Counted from the first letter of the stretch, positions 35,224 to 43,828 are shown. The stretch: 44,507 nucleotides of DNA from Alphaproteobacteria bacterium (GCA_030429105.1 JAUIDE010000026.1:1-44507), one strand, 5' to 3'. Numbers and translations: made by a program. The notes: generated by a model from the letters alone, not told the origin.

Positions 35224-37227
35224 TCAGGCCGCCTTGCGGATCGGAACGGGCGGCGCGGAGGCGGGGGCCTGCTCGGCCTCGCCCTCCTCGAACTTTCCGA
35301 TCGTCTGCTTCAGCGCCGCCGCCTGGCCGGAAAGCTCCCCGGCCTTGAGTCGCGCCTGCTCGGATGCCTCCGCGCTCTGCTGGATTACGGCCTGAAGCTC
35401 GCGGATCGCCGTGTTGATCTGCTCCGCGCCGATATTCTGCTCGCGCACCGCAGCCGAGATCTCCTGAACCAGATCAGCCGTCTTCCTTATGCCCGGAACC
35501 AGCTCGTCCAGCATCGCGCCGGCGCGGCCCGCGGCCTCGACGGTCCGGGAGGAGAGCTGCGAGATTTCCGTTGCGGAGACCCGGCTGCGCTCCGCCAGCT
35601 TGCGGACCTCGGAGGCGACGACTGCGAAGCCCCGACCATGCGCACCGGCGCGCGCGGCCTCAACCGCCGCATTGAGCGCGAGAAGGTCGGTCTGCCGCGC
35701 GATCTCCTGAATCACGCCGATCTTCTGCGCGATGTCCTGCATCGCCGAGACGGCGCCGGAGACGACTTCGCCCGTCGTCTTCGCCTTGTCGGCGGCGAGG
35801 GACGCGATCTTCTCCGTCTGCGCGGCGTTGTCCGCGGATTGCCGCATCGTCGCCGTCATCTGCTCCATCGCGGCGCCGGCCTGGGTGACGGAGGAAGCCT
35901 GCGTCTCGGCGCCCGCGCTGATCCGCTCCGATGACGCCTGCAACTCGCTTGAAGCGGAGTCGACCGATACCGCGCTCTCCAGCGCCTCGGCCAGCACTTC
36001 CTGAAGGGATGCCTTGAGCTCCTCGGTCCTTCGCATGTTGTCGCGGAATACGGCGAGCGCCGCTGCCAGCCGTGCGACTTCGGCGAGATCATCCGCGCGC
36101 CGGTCGATCTTTGCGTCGAGATCGCCGCCGGAGAGCGCCTCGAGCGCCTCGGTCGTCGCCTCGAGCCGCGCGATCAGCCGTCGGCGAAGCTGGGACCAGA
36201 CGACGAAAATGGTCGCGAGCAGCAGAAGAAACAGGGCGAGGTTGACCCCGAGCGCTGTCAGGGCGGCCGACTTTCTTTCCGCCCAGTAGCGAACGAGTTC
36301 GGCCCCGGCCAGCTTGGACAGCGCCGTCATGTGGTCGAGCGCGGCGTTGGAGCGCTCGAAGAAAGCCGGAAAGTCGAGCGGGTATTCGGGCGCGCCGTCC
36401 GTCGCGGCGCGCGAGCGCTCCATCTTTTCCCTGGTCAGGGCCACATAGTCCTCGAAATACAGGCGCTCGCCGACCTCGATGGGGCCAACAATGGCCTCGG
36501 GGGGCGCGCTGGCCGTCGCGATGTTCATCAGCGCCTCCCAGGCGGCGAGGGCGCGCTTCTCGTCCGAGTCGATCAGGGCGAGATAGGATTCGGGGATTCG
36601 CGCGCCCGTAAGCGCCGCGATGGCGTAGTAGGTTCGCGCGCGACCGCCGAACTCCCGCACCTCCCACGCCCGGTCCTGAATACCGGCGAGGGCGAGCGAC
36701 TTGTCGGAGCTGACCTCATTGGCGGGCGACAGCAGCAGGCCGTCATCCTTCATGCGGGAGATTTCTTCCTTGAGTTCGAAGGGAAGCGCCGCAGCCCTCG
36801 CGGCGTTGCGGTCCGGCTTTGGCAGGGCCAGGAGCGCGTCGATTTCCTCGCGGAGCCCGGCCACGGCCTCCAGCGATGTGGAGGAGGCGGCGAGAAAGTC
36901 GTCCCGGCCGGGGACGCCGGCCATTCCCCGCGCGCGGGTGACGGCCTCGTCGAAATATCCCCGCGCCTCTTCCCGCTGCCGCTCGATCAGCGCCCGGAAC
37001 TCCGCCGGAATGGCCGTATCGAGCGAAAGGGCGACCTGCGTGACGCTGCGCTCCAGCGAGAGGGCGATCGCTCCGGCGGCCCATGCGGAATTCGCCTCGC
37101 TGGCCTCCGCCATGCGAGAGACCGCGCGATAGTCCTGCCAGGCGCCCCCTACCGACAACGCGAACTTCGCGCCGGCGAAAACCCCGATGACGAGGAACGC
37201 CATCAGCACAAGTCGGGAAATCTTCAT
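35224..37227 (-). CDS. Methyl-accepting chemotaxis protein
   Basis: This chemoreceptor has 667 residues. Membrane helix 1 is at about 6-26 and helix 2 at about 325-347, bracketing a ~300-residue all-helical periplasmic sensor domain of unknown ligand. A HAMP domain (about 348-400) and a cytoplasmic signalling domain follow. The signature tip is [24 protein letters not shown], then [18 protein letters not shown], which binds CheA and CheW. The usual asparagine of the tip (QTNLLALN) is aspartate here. There is no C-terminal CheR-docking pentapeptide. The start follows TGAGGGTG. Confidence 0.93.
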   Translation of the reverse strand: MKISRLVLMAFLVIGVFAGAKFALSVGGAWQDYRAVSRMAEASEANSAWAAGAIALSLERSVTQVALSLDTAIPAEFRALIERQREEARGYFDEAVTRARGMAGVPGRDDFLAASSTSLEAVAGLREEIDALLALPKPDRNAARAAALPFELKEEISRMKDDGLLLSPANEVSSDKSLALAGIQDRAWEVREFGGRARTYYAIAALTGARIPESYLALIDSDEKRALAAWEALMNIATASAPPEAIVGPIEVGERLYFEDYVALTREKMERSRAATDGAPEYPLDFPAFFERSNAALDHMTALSKLAGAELVRYWAERKSAALTALGVNLALFLLLLATIFVVWSQLRRRLIARLEATTEALEALSGGDLDAKIDRRADDLAEVARLAAALAVFRDNMRRTEELKASLQEVLAEALESAVSVDSASSELQASSERISAGAETQASSVTQAGAAMEQMTATMRQSADNAAQTEKIASLAADKAKTTGEVVSGAVSAMQDIAQKIGVIQEIARQTDLLALNAAVEAARAGAHGRGFAVVASEVRKLAERSRVSATEISQLSSRTVEAAGRAGAMLDELVPGIRKTADLVQEISAAVREQNIGAEQINTAIRELQAVIQQSAEASEQARLKAGELSGQAAALKQTIGKFEEGEAEQAPASAPPVPIRKAA

Positions 37228-37506
37228 GTCACACCCTCACCAGAATACCCGTCGAACGAGCCGCCTCGCCCGGGCCTGTCGACTCGAAGCTGCCTATTTT
37301 TTTGGCTCGAAGCTCTTAAGGGCGGATTAAATACTGTCTCTCCAGCTCATCGACTTGTGTCCCATTTTTCTGACAGATCGCCATTTCGGCCCGGCCGCCT
37401 GATGCGAAGATAACCGAAAGACTGCTCAGACCCTATGGGGTATCATGATAGGTTCATTTATCATATCAATAAGTTGAAACCCGTGCACACTGTGTGCACG
37501 CGCCCG
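37228..37506. other. 279-bp region between gci and the chemoreceptor gene
   Basis: It contains the chemoreceptor promoter region and the gci 3' flank, with no reading frame I can support. An AT-rich patch at about 37430-37480 includes the palindrome TATCATGATA (37441-37450). A 9-bp direct repeat CTCGAAGCT occurs at 37283-37291 and 37306-37314, either side of a T-tract. The strong 19-bp palindrome at 37482-37500 is listed separately. Confidence 0.5.
37482..37500. promoter_or_regulatory. 19-bp perfect palindrome after gci
   Basis: CGTGCACACTGTGTGCACG is perfectly symmetric about its central base and ends 6 bp beyond the gci stop. It is either an unusual terminator stem with no U-run or a protein-binding operator; sequence alone cannot decide. 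Confidence 0.5.
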
Positions 37507-38646
37507 TCATCGCTGCGCCGAAAACCGCTCCAGTGTCGTCCGGTCGATCTCGAAGCCGAGCCCCGGCCCCTCCGGCACGGCGACCTCGCCGGCCTCCGCG
37601 ACGATGGGCTCGCGGAGCACGGCCATGCGGAACGGGTTCGGCGTCCGGTCGAATTCCAGCAGCGGCGGGCGCGGCTCGTGCCGGGGCGGGCTCGGCGGCA
37701 GCGTGGCGAGCATCTGGAGCGCCGCGGCGACCGCCACGCCCGTCCCCCAGACATGCGGCACGACGCGGACGCCCGCCGTCTCCGCCATCGCGACGATCTT
37801 CCGCATCTCGGTGATCCCGCCGCAGCCGCAGACATCCGGCTGAAGGATGTCCACCGCCCCCGCCTCCAGCGCGGCGGCGAAAGCGGCGCGGCCGTGCCAG
37901 GTCTCGCCCCCGGCCACGGGCACGGGCTGCCGCGCCCTGACCTCGGCGTAGGCGCGAAGGTGCTCCGGCGTCACCGGCTCCTCGAACCAGCCGATGTCGA
38001 GATCGGCGACGGCGCGCCCGAGCGCCACGGCCTCCACGGCGTCATAGCCGTGATTGGCGTCCACCATCAGCGCGATCTCCGGCCCGACGGCCTCCCGCAG
38101 CGCCCGGATCGCCCTGGCGTCCTCCGCCGCGCCGTAGCCGATCTTGATCTTCGCCGCGCGGAAGCCTTCGGAGACATAGCCCGTCACCTCGCGCACGGTC
38201 GGCTCGATCCTGTCCCGCCCCACGGGGCGGAAGCCGCCGGTCGCGTAGGCCGGAACCCTCATCCGGTGCGCCCCGCCGAGGAGCCGCCAGACCGGCGCGC
38301 CGAGATCTTTCCCCACGGCGTCCCAGAGCGCGATGTCGATCCCAGAAAGCGCCGTCAGCGTCAGCCCGCGCTGCCCCTGGTCGCGGAACTCGTTGTAGAG
38401 GTCGAGCCAGATCGGCTCGATGTCCCGCGCGTCGCGCCCGATCATCCGCCCGGCCATCGCCTCCACGATCGCGGCGTTCGGCAGCGCCGGGCCAAGGCAT
38501 TCGCCCCAGCCCGTCACGCCCGCGGCGCATTCGACTTCGACAAGGCAGGCCCACCGCTCCCGAAAGGTCGAGAAGGAGGACTGGAAGCGCTCCGCCTCCG
38601 GCAATTCGTGGCGCAGGACATGGGTGCGGATTGCGGCGATCTTCAT
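37507..38646 (-). CDS. gci: D-galactarolactone cycloisomerase-like enolase-superfamily enzyme
   Basis: This 379-residue enzyme closely resembles Agrobacterium Gci, which opens D-galactaro-1,4-lactone to 3-deoxy-2-keto-hexarate. The catalytic KIK is at 166-168, with metal ligands Asp196 (DANHG), Glu222 (FEEP) and Glu248 (GGETWHG). His298 in VPHVWG is conserved. The capping domain shows GWGECLGPALPNAA and LYNEFRDQGQRG, both typical. A GGAGGA site precedes the ATG. It diverges from uronate dehydrogenase, the enzyme that makes its substrate, with 110 bp between them. Another mandelate-racemase-group reaction is possible but less likely. Confidence 0.88.
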   Translation of the reverse strand: MKIAAIRTHVLRHELPEAERFQSSFSTFRERWACLVEVECAAGVTGWGECLGPALPNAAIVEAMAGRMIGRDARDIEPIWLDLYNEFRDQGQRGLTLTALSGIDIALWDAVGKDLGAPVWRLLGGAHRMRVPAYATGGFRPVGRDRIEPTVREVTGYVSEGFRAAKIKIGYGAAEDARAIRALREAVGPEIALMVDANHGYDAVEAVALGRAVADLDIGWFEEPVTPEHLRAYAEVRARQPVPVAGGETWHGRAAFAAALEAGAVDILQPDVCGCGGITEMRKIVAMAETAGVRVVPHVWGTGVAVAAALQMLATLPPSPPRHEPRPPLLEFDRTPNPFRMAVLREPIVAEAGEVAVPEGPGLGFEIDRTTLERFSAQR

Positions 38647-38756
38647 CGGGGCTTCCTCCGGGCTTTTCGCGATAAGAGCGCGGCGGCGGGCCCGAGGGAA
38701 GGGCTGGACCTTCGGGCGGGTTCGTCGGAGGTTTGGCAGAAACGGGAGGGAAAGCC

Positions 38757-39557
38757 ATGAAGCTCCGCCGCCTGCTCGTCACCGGCGCCGCCGGCCATGT
38801 CGGCCGCATCGCCCGCGCCCGGCTCGGCCATCTCGCCGAAACGCTCCGCCTCTCCGACATCACGGAGATGGCGCCGGCGGGCGCAGGGGAGGAAGTCATC
38901 CGGTGCGATCTGGCCGACCGGGAGGCGACCATGCGGCTCCTCGAAGGCTGCGACGGCGTCATCCATCTCGGCGGCCAGCCGGTGGAGGCGGCGTTCGACG
39001 ACATCCTCCAGGCCAATCTCCTCGGCCTCTACAATCTCTACGAGGCGGCGCGGAAGGCGGGGACGAAGCGCATCCTCTTCGCCAGCTCCAACCACGTCAT
39101 CGGCTTTCACGAGCGGACGACCCGGCTCGACGCTTCCGCGCCGCTCCGCCCGGATTCGCTTTACGGCGTCTCAAAATGCTTCGGCGAGGCGGTGGCGCGG
39201 CTCTACTGGGACAAGTTCGGGGTGGAGAGCGCGCTGGTGCGGATCGGCTCCGTTCTCGATGCGCCGAAGGACCACCGGATGCTCGCCACATGGCTCAGCC
39301 CGGCCGATTTCGCCCGCCTCGCGGAGGCCGTGTTCCGCGCGCCGCGGCTCGGCTGCGCCATCGTCTACGGCGCCTCCGCGAACGACGAAAGCTGGTGGGA
39401 CAATTCCGCCGCCGCCTTCCTCGGCTGGCGTCCGCAGGACAATTCGGAGCAGTTCCGAGCCATGCTGGACGCGGCGGGCCCGCCCCCGCCGCCGGACGAT
39501 CCCTACAACCGCTGGCAGGGCGGCGGCTTCGCGACGGCGGGGCACTTCGAAGACTGA
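38757..39557 (+). CDS. udh: Uronate dehydrogenase
   Basis: This 266-residue NAD-dependent enzyme oxidises D-galacturonate or D-glucuronate to the aldaro-1,4-lactone. The Rossmann motif TGAAGHVG is at 9-16. FASSNHVIG (108-116) and YGVSK with Tyr136 and Lys140 form the catalytic site. LVRIGSV, WLSPADFARL and GASANDESWWDN align well with Agrobacterium Udh. The ATG at 38757 follows GGGAGGG at ideal distance. Divergence from gci supports a uronate oxidation pathway. Confidence 0.9.
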   Translation: MKLRRLLVTGAAGHVGRIARARLGHLAETLRLSDITEMAPAGAGEEVIRCDLADREATMRLLEGCDGVIHLGGQPVEAAFDDILQANLLGLYNLYEAARKAGTKRILFASSNHVIGFHERTTRLDASAPLRPDSLYGVSKCFGEAVARLYWDKFGVESALVRIGSVLDAPKDHRMLATWLSPADFARLAEAVFRAPRLGCAIVYGASANDESWWDNSAAAFLGWRPQDNSEQFRAMLDAAGPPPPPDDPYNRWQGGGFATAGHFED

Positions 39558-39562
39558 GGCGC

Positions 39563-40027
39563 TCAGAGCCCGAGTTCGGACAGGCCCGGATGATCGTCCG
39601 GCCGCCGACCGAGCGGCCAGCGGAAGAGCCTGTCCTCCTCCCGTATCGGGACGTCGTTGATGCTCGCATGGCGCGCGCGCATCAGCCCCGCCTCGTCGAA
39701 CTCCCAGTTCTCGTTGCCGTGGGAGCGAGTCCATCGCCCCGCCTCGTCCCGGCTCTCATAGACGTAGCGGACGGCGATGCGGTTACCTGCGAAGGCCCAG
39801 AGTTCCTTGATGAGTCGATAGTCCAGCTCCTTCGCCCATTTCCGCGTGAGAAAGGCCTCGATCTCCGCCCTGCCCTGCAGGAACTCGTTCCGGTTCCGCC
39901 AGCGGCTGTTTTCCGTATAGGCGAGCGCGACCTTCGCCGGGTCGCGCCCATTCCAGCCGTCCTCGGCGAGGCGGACCTTCAGGCGGGCGGAGGCTTCGTC
40001 GAACGGGGGAAGCGGCGGACGGCTCAT
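39563..40027 (-). CDS. DUF1348 protein with NTF2-like fold
   Basis: This 154-residue protein belongs to the DUF1348 family of NTF2-like proteins. [29 protein letters not shown] and the central [30 protein letters not shown] are characteristic. Members are small cytosolic proteins of unknown function, sometimes linked with flavin or pyridoxamine oxidase genes. It overlaps the upstream oxidase-like gene by 4 bp, so the two are co-translated, under probable control of the TetR protein at 40736. It converges with udh, five bases apart. Confidence 0.86.
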   Translation of the reverse strand: MSRPPLPPFDEASARLKVRLAEDGWNGRDPAKVALAYTENSRWRNRNEFLQGRAEIEAFLTRKWAKELDYRLIKELWAFAGNRIAVRYVYESRDEAGRWTRSHGNENWEFDEAGLMRARHASINDVPIREEDRLFRWPLGRRPDDHPGLSELGL

Positions 40028-40644
40028 TGCGCGGCCCCCGCCTTCAGCGCGGCGTTCTCCGCCTCGAGCCGGGCGATCCGCGCCTGCATCTCGCCGAGGA
40101 CGGGCTGAAGCTCCTCCGCCGTGAAGCGTTGCGGGATGTGCTGCGGGCAGTTCCAGTCGAACCCCGCGATGTCGATCAGCACCGCGCGTTCCGGCTTGCC
40201 CTTGCCGCCCGCGTGCAGGCGGGCGACGAGCGCAGGGTCCTCCACCCGGTCCACGATCCGCGCGCGCCCGAAAAGCTTCAGCCGCGCGCGGTTCGGATAA
40301 TCCATGAAGAAGAGTGAAACGCGCCCGTCCGCCGTGAGGTTGCCGAGGCTCAGGAACTGCCGGTTGCCGCGATAGTCCGCGTAGCCGACCGTCCGCTCAT
40401 CGAGCGCGCGGACAAAGCCGCGCGGCCCGCCGCGGAACTGGACATAGGGCCAGCCCGTCTCGCTCACGCTCGCCTGATAGAACCCGTCCCGCGCGGCGAT
40501 GAAGGCGGCCTCGTCCGGCCCCAGCCTGTCCCGCGGGTCAGCTTCGGGGGCGAGGTGCGCGGCGTAGGCCCCGCGGGAGCCTTCGCGCTCCTGCGCCGCG
40601 AGGACGGAAGGGGTGAAGCCGATCTCGTAGAAGGTGCGGGCCAT
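40024..40644 (-). CDS. Pyridoxamine 5'-phosphate oxidase-like flavin protein
   Basis: This 206-residue split-barrel protein of the PNPOx-like superfamily probably binds FMN or a related flavin. [47 protein letters not shown] and [12 protein letters not shown] are family features. [14 protein letters not shown] follows, and a short C-terminal coiled-coil ([16 protein letters not shown]) is unusual for the fold. The ATG at 40644 follows GAGGAGAG; an upstream ATG would add five residues. Two near-identical operator-like sites lie between it and the divergent tetR gene, so it is the probable target of that regulator. Confidence 0.86.
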   Translation of the reverse strand: MARTFYEIGFTPSVLAAQEREGSRGAYAAHLAPEADPRDRLGPDEAAFIAARDGFYQASVSETGWPYVQFRGGPRGFVRALDERTVGYADYRGNRQFLSLGNLTADGRVSLFFMDYPNRARLKLFGRARIVDRVEDPALVARLHAGGKGKPERAVLIDIAGFDWNCPQHIPQRFTAEELQPVLGEMQARIARLEAENAALKAGAAQ

Positions 40645-40662
40645 CGGGGCTCTCCTCAAACT

Positions 40663-40706
40663 GCACCGATCGGTGCGGATACTTGATAAGTGGACAGATC
40701 GGTGCG
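40663..40706. promoter_or_regulatory. Two TetR-type operator sites in the divergent promoter
   Basis: Site 1 is a 14-bp perfect palindrome GCACCGATCGGTGC (40663-40676). Site 2 is an imperfect copy around 40692-40706 containing the half-site GATCGGTGCG. Their centres are 29 bp apart, about three helical turns. An ACTTGATAAGT element lies between them. The layout fits autoregulation by the adjacent TetR protein. Confidence 0.65.
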
Positions 40707-40735
40707 ATTTGCAAGGGGCGGAACGGGAGAAACCG

Positions 40736-41329
40736 ATGAGGCCTTCGAAACGGGACGAGATTGTGGAGCGGGCGCTCGCCGTCTTCGCCGAGGAAGGCTA
40801 CGGGCGGGCGGGCATGGACGCGCTGGCGGAGCGGATCGGCGTTTCGAAATCGTCGATCTACAACCACTTCGAGAGCAAGGATGCGCTGATCCTCGCCGCG
40901 CTCGGCCTTCAGGAAGCGCGGATCGACGCCCTCGTCTCCGCCCGCGTCGCCGCGGCGGACGGGCCGCGTAGCGCTCTCCTCGCGGTCTTCGACGCGCTCG
41001 GCCTCTGGTTCGCCTCTCCCGGCTTTCGCGGATGCCTCTTCCAGCGCGCGGCGGCGGAGTTCCAGGCAGCGGAAAGCCCGGTTCGCGCCGCGGCCCTAGC
41101 CCGGAAGCGCGCCTTCGCCGGGCGCCTGCAGGACCTGGCGGAGGAAGCGGGCGCGCCGGGGGCCGGCCCCGCGCTCCACGCGCTGGCCGAAGGCGCGATC
41201 CTGCGCGCCGCCTTCGGCTTGACGAGGGACGCGGCGGCGGAAGCAAGACGCGCGGCGGAAACCCTTATTGCGGTGGAAGCGCCCGCCCGACGATCTCCCG
41301 AAGCGCCTCCTCCCGCGCGAGGCCATTGA
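40736..41329 (+). CDS. TetR family regulator (divergent from PNPOx-like gene)
   Basis: This 197-residue repressor has an N-terminal helix-turn-helix (about 27-46, MDALAERIGVSKSSIYNHFESKD) and an alanine-rich ligand domain typical of TetR proteins. The ATG at 40736 has only a weak site (GGGAGA about eight bases before). A Pro/Ala-rich C-terminal tail ends inside the convergent tetR gene, a 65-bp overlap. The probable targets are its own gene and the PNPOx/DUF1348 pair, given the palindromes between them. Confidence 0.88.
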   Translation: MRPSKRDEIVERALAVFAEEGYGRAGMDALAERIGVSKSSIYNHFESKDALILAALGLQEARIDALVSARVAAADGPRSALLAVFDALGLWFASPGFRGCLFQRAAAEFQAAESPVRAAALARKRAFAGRLQDLAEEAGAPGAGPALHALAEGAILRAAFGLTRDAAAEARRAAETLIAVEAPARRSPEAPPPARGH

Positions 41330-41867
41330 GCGTCATGAGCGCGGTTGGCCGCCCCGAGATCATCAGTTCGGAGAGGCCATGGACCATCGCCCAGGCGGAG
41401 ACGAGATCGAGCCGCGCCATTTCGTCTTCCGAGGGGGCCGCGCCGCGGAGCGCCTCCACATTCGCGCCGAGAAGCGCGAAGACCCGCCCCCCGGCGGCGC
41501 AGAGCGCCGGATCCGTCCAGTCGAGCCGGGCCGAGGCGAACATCAGGCGGAAGAGCGCCGGATGCGCCACGGCGAAATCGATGTAGCCGAGGCCGGAGGC
41601 GATGAAGCGCCCTCGCGGCGCGGTCTCCCGCGCCATCCGCGCCTCCTGCGCCGCAAGGAAGCGCCCGAACCCTTCCGCGGCGAGCGCGGTCAGGAGCCCG
41701 GCCGTATCCCTGAAATGATGCGCCGGCGCGGCGTGACTTACGCCCGCGCGCTTCGCCACGCCGCGAAGCGAGAACGCTTCGACGCCCTTCTCCGCGAGTT
41801 CCGCCTCCGCCTCCCGGAGAAGGGCGGCGCGCAGGTCGCCGTGGTGATATCGCGCGTCACCGACCAT
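41265..41867 (-). CDS. TetR family regulator with WHG-type C-terminal domain
   Basis: This 200-residue regulator has an N-terminal helix-turn-helix (about 32-51, FSLRGVAKRAGVSHAAPAHHF), which is the variant seen in the AlkX/WHG subgroup. The C-terminal WAMVHGLSELMISGR matches the WHG domain. GGAGAG precedes the ATG. It overlaps the convergent tetR gene by 65 bp and diverges from a membrane protein gene across 99 bp holding two inverted repeats. It probably represses that gene. Confidence 0.88.
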   Translation of the reverse strand: MVGDARYHHGDLRAALLREAEAELAEKGVEAFSLRGVAKRAGVSHAAPAHHFRDTAGLLTALAAEGFGRFLAAQEARMARETAPRGRFIASGLGYIDFAVAHPALFRLMFASARLDWTDPALCAAGGRVFALLGANVEALRGAAPSEDEMARLDLVSAWAMVHGLSELMISGRPTALMTLNGLAREEALREIVGRALPPQ

Positions 41868-41895
41868 GACTCTCCATACTCTTCCGTCTTTTCGG

Positions 41896-41948
41896 TGTCA
41901 AAATTCGCCTTGACAGGGTGAGAAGCCGACCCATCTTTACAGTGTAAA
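41896..41948. promoter_or_regulatory. Operator-like palindromes between tetR and membrane protein genes
   Basis: There are two inverted repeats. One is TGTCAA-N8-TTGACA at 41896-41915, of which the right arm is also a -35 consensus for the rightward gene. The other is the perfect palindrome TTTACA-G-TGTAAA at 41936-41948, close to where the -10 should be. Both are well placed for repression. Confidence 0.6.
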
Positions 41949-41966
41949 CTAGGCTGGAAGCCCGCC

Positions 41967-42806
41967 ATGAACCTTGCCGCAGCCGCCACGCCTCCCGCCT
42001 CCGCAGGCTTTTTCGCCGAGTGGCGCAGACGGGAGCCGGTCTTCTTCGCGGCGGCGCTCGCCCACGCCGCGCTGATACCGGTCGCGCTCGGCCTCATGGC
42101 CGTCGACGGGCGGAATTACCTGGACCTCGACATCTGGGTGAAGCCGCTCAAGTTCCTCGTCTCGCTGGCGGTCTGGTTCGGCTTCCTCGCCTGGGCGGCG
42201 GGCTGGCTGCCGAGAGGCGCGACGGCGAGCCGGTGGTGGCGGCCCTTCACCCTCGTCATGGTCTTCAACGCGGCGCTGGAGATGATCTGGATCGGCGGCG
42301 CTGCGGCGGCCGGCGTCGGCTCGCACTTCAATTCCTCTTCCCCGCTCTGGGCCTTCGGATTCACCATGGCGGCCTTCTCCGCGGTGATCCTGCTGGGCTC
42401 GTCGCTGGTATACGGCGCGGCGCTCGCCCGCGGCGGCGCGCCGGGGATGGACCCTGTCTTCCGCCTCTCGGCCGCGCTCGGTTTTCTCGTATCCGTCCCG
42501 CTCACGCTGGTCGCTGCGTTCACGCTCGGCGGAAACGGCGGGCATTTCGTGGGCGGACCTGCGACGGATGCGAACGGCCTCTGGCTGATGGGGTGGGCGC
42601 GGGGCGGAGGCGACCTTCGCGTCGCGCATTTCTTCGCCCTCCACGCCATGCACGCGCTGCCGCTCATCGGCTGGTTCGCCGCGCGAACCTTGCCGGCGGG
42701 CGCGGCGCGACCCGCGATCTGGGCCGTGGCGGGCGCCTGGATCTGGCTGACCGGGTTCACCTACTTCCAGGCGCTTGAAGGACGACCGTTCCTCCCCTTC
42801 CTCTGA
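41967..42806 (+). CDS. Multi-pass membrane protein of unknown function
   Basis: This 279-residue hydrophobic protein has about seven predicted membrane segments (approximately 25-46, 58-80, 90-112, 128-150, 165-187, 218-238, 244-265). DLDIWVKPLKFLVSLAVWFGF in the second region and HFFALHAMHALPLIGW near the C-terminus, with its three histidines, are conserved-looking motifs. I do not recognise a named family. The clustered histidines might bind a metal or haem, but that is only a possibility. It is the likely target of the divergent TetR. Confidence 0.7.
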   Translation: MNLAAAATPPASAGFFAEWRRREPVFFAAALAHAALIPVALGLMAVDGRNYLDLDIWVKPLKFLVSLAVWFGFLAWAAGWLPRGATASRWWRPFTLVMVFNAALEMIWIGGAAAAGVGSHFNSSSPLWAFGFTMAAFSAVILLGSSLVYGAALARGGAPGMDPVFRLSAALGFLVSVPLTLVAAFTLGGNGGHFVGGPATDANGLWLMGWARGGGDLRVAHFFALHAMHALPLIGWFAARTLPAGAARPAIWAVAGAWIWLTGFTYFQALEGRPFLPFL

Positions 42807-42850
42807 CGCCCGTCCTGCGCCATGCTGAGGGCGCGAAACGGGAGGCGGCT

Positions 42851-43756
42851 ATGACGGACTGGTCAAAGGGCGCGGCATGGATGGGCGGGGAGATCATCCC
42901 CATCGCGGAGGCGAAGATCCATGTTATGGACTGGGGCCTTACGCGCTCCGACATCACCTATGACGTCGTGCCTGTGAAGGACGGCGCCTTCTTCCGCCTG
43001 CCCGACTATCTCGACCGGTTCGAAGCGTCCATGGCCTCGATGCGCCTCGCCCCCGGCGTGACGCGCGAGGCGCTTCGCGCGGCGCTCCACGAGATGGTCG
43101 CGAAGACGGGTCTTCGCGACGCTTATTGCTCGATGACGGCCGCGCGCGGCGTCCCCCTCATCCACGGGAGCAGAGACCCGCGGAATTGCGGCAACCACCT
43201 CTACGCTTGGGTCGTTCCCTACGTCCATGTGGTGAAACCCGATGTCCTCGACAGGGGCGCGAAACTCTGGATCGCGAAATCCGTGCGCCGCATTCCGGAA
43301 GACAGCGTGAATCCCCGGGCCAAGAACTACCATTGGGGCGACATGACCGCGGCGCTGTTCGAAGCGCTCGACGAGGGATACGACACCGTCGCGCTCCTCG
43401 ACCACCAGGGCAACGTGACGGAGGGGCCGGGTTTCAACGTCTTCTGCGTCTCCGGCGGGCGGGTGATCACATCGGATCACGGCGTCCTACATGGCGTGAC
43501 GCGAAAGACGGTGCTGGACATGTGCGCCGAGATCGGCCTTCCGACGGAGATGCGCCCGCTTCCGCTCGAGGAGATGATGGGGTCGGATGAAGTGTTCCTT
43601 TCCACCTCGGGCGGCGGCGTCGCGCCGATGGTGGAGGTGGCCGGCCGGATCTTCGGCAACGGCCGCCCGGGCCCCGTCTCGGAACGACTCCACGAACTCT
43701 ATTGGGAGTGGACGAAGCGCGCGGAGAATCGAGAGGACATCGCCTATGCGGCGTAG
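42851..43756 (+). CDS. Class IV aminotransferase, (R)-selective amine transaminase-like
   Basis: This 301-residue PLP enzyme is of fold type IV. Lys158 in NPRAKNYHWGD is the Schiff-base lysine, and Glu191 in VTEGPGFNVF contacts the pyridine ring. The segments SDITYDVVPVKDGAFFRL and WIAKSVRRIPEDSVNPRAKNYHWGD resemble those of (R)-amine transaminases such as ATA-117. D-amino-acid and branched-chain aminotransferases are the alternatives. A GGGAGGCGG site precedes the start. It is the last ordinary gene before the tRNA-Gly locus. Confidence 0.85.
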   Translation: MTDWSKGAAWMGGEIIPIAEAKIHVMDWGLTRSDITYDVVPVKDGAFFRLPDYLDRFEASMASMRLAPGVTREALRAALHEMVAKTGLRDAYCSMTAARGVPLIHGSRDPRNCGNHLYAWVVPYVHVVKPDVLDRGAKLWIAKSVRRIPEDSVNPRAKNYHWGDMTAALFEALDEGYDTVALLDHQGNVTEGPGFNVFCVSGGRVITSDHGVLHGVTRKTVLDMCAEIGLPTEMRPLPLEEMMGSDEVFLSTSGGGVAPMVEVAGRIFGNGRPGPVSERLHELYWEWTKRAENREDIAYAA

Positions 43757-43781
43757 GCGCCTTGTATGGTCAGGGTGACGA

Positions 43782-43828
43782 TGGAGCGGGTGAAGGGAAT
43801 CGAACCCTCGTCTGGAGCTTGGGAAGCT
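43782..43828 (-). repeat. Duplicated 3' end of tRNA-Gly (att-like repeat)
   Basis: These 47 bp are identical to 43921-43967, the last part of the intact tRNA-Gly gene including the encoded CCA, T arm and anticodon loop. Identity ends abruptly at base 43829. This is the classic footprint of site-specific integration into a tRNA 3' end (attL/attR). Confidence 0.85.
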
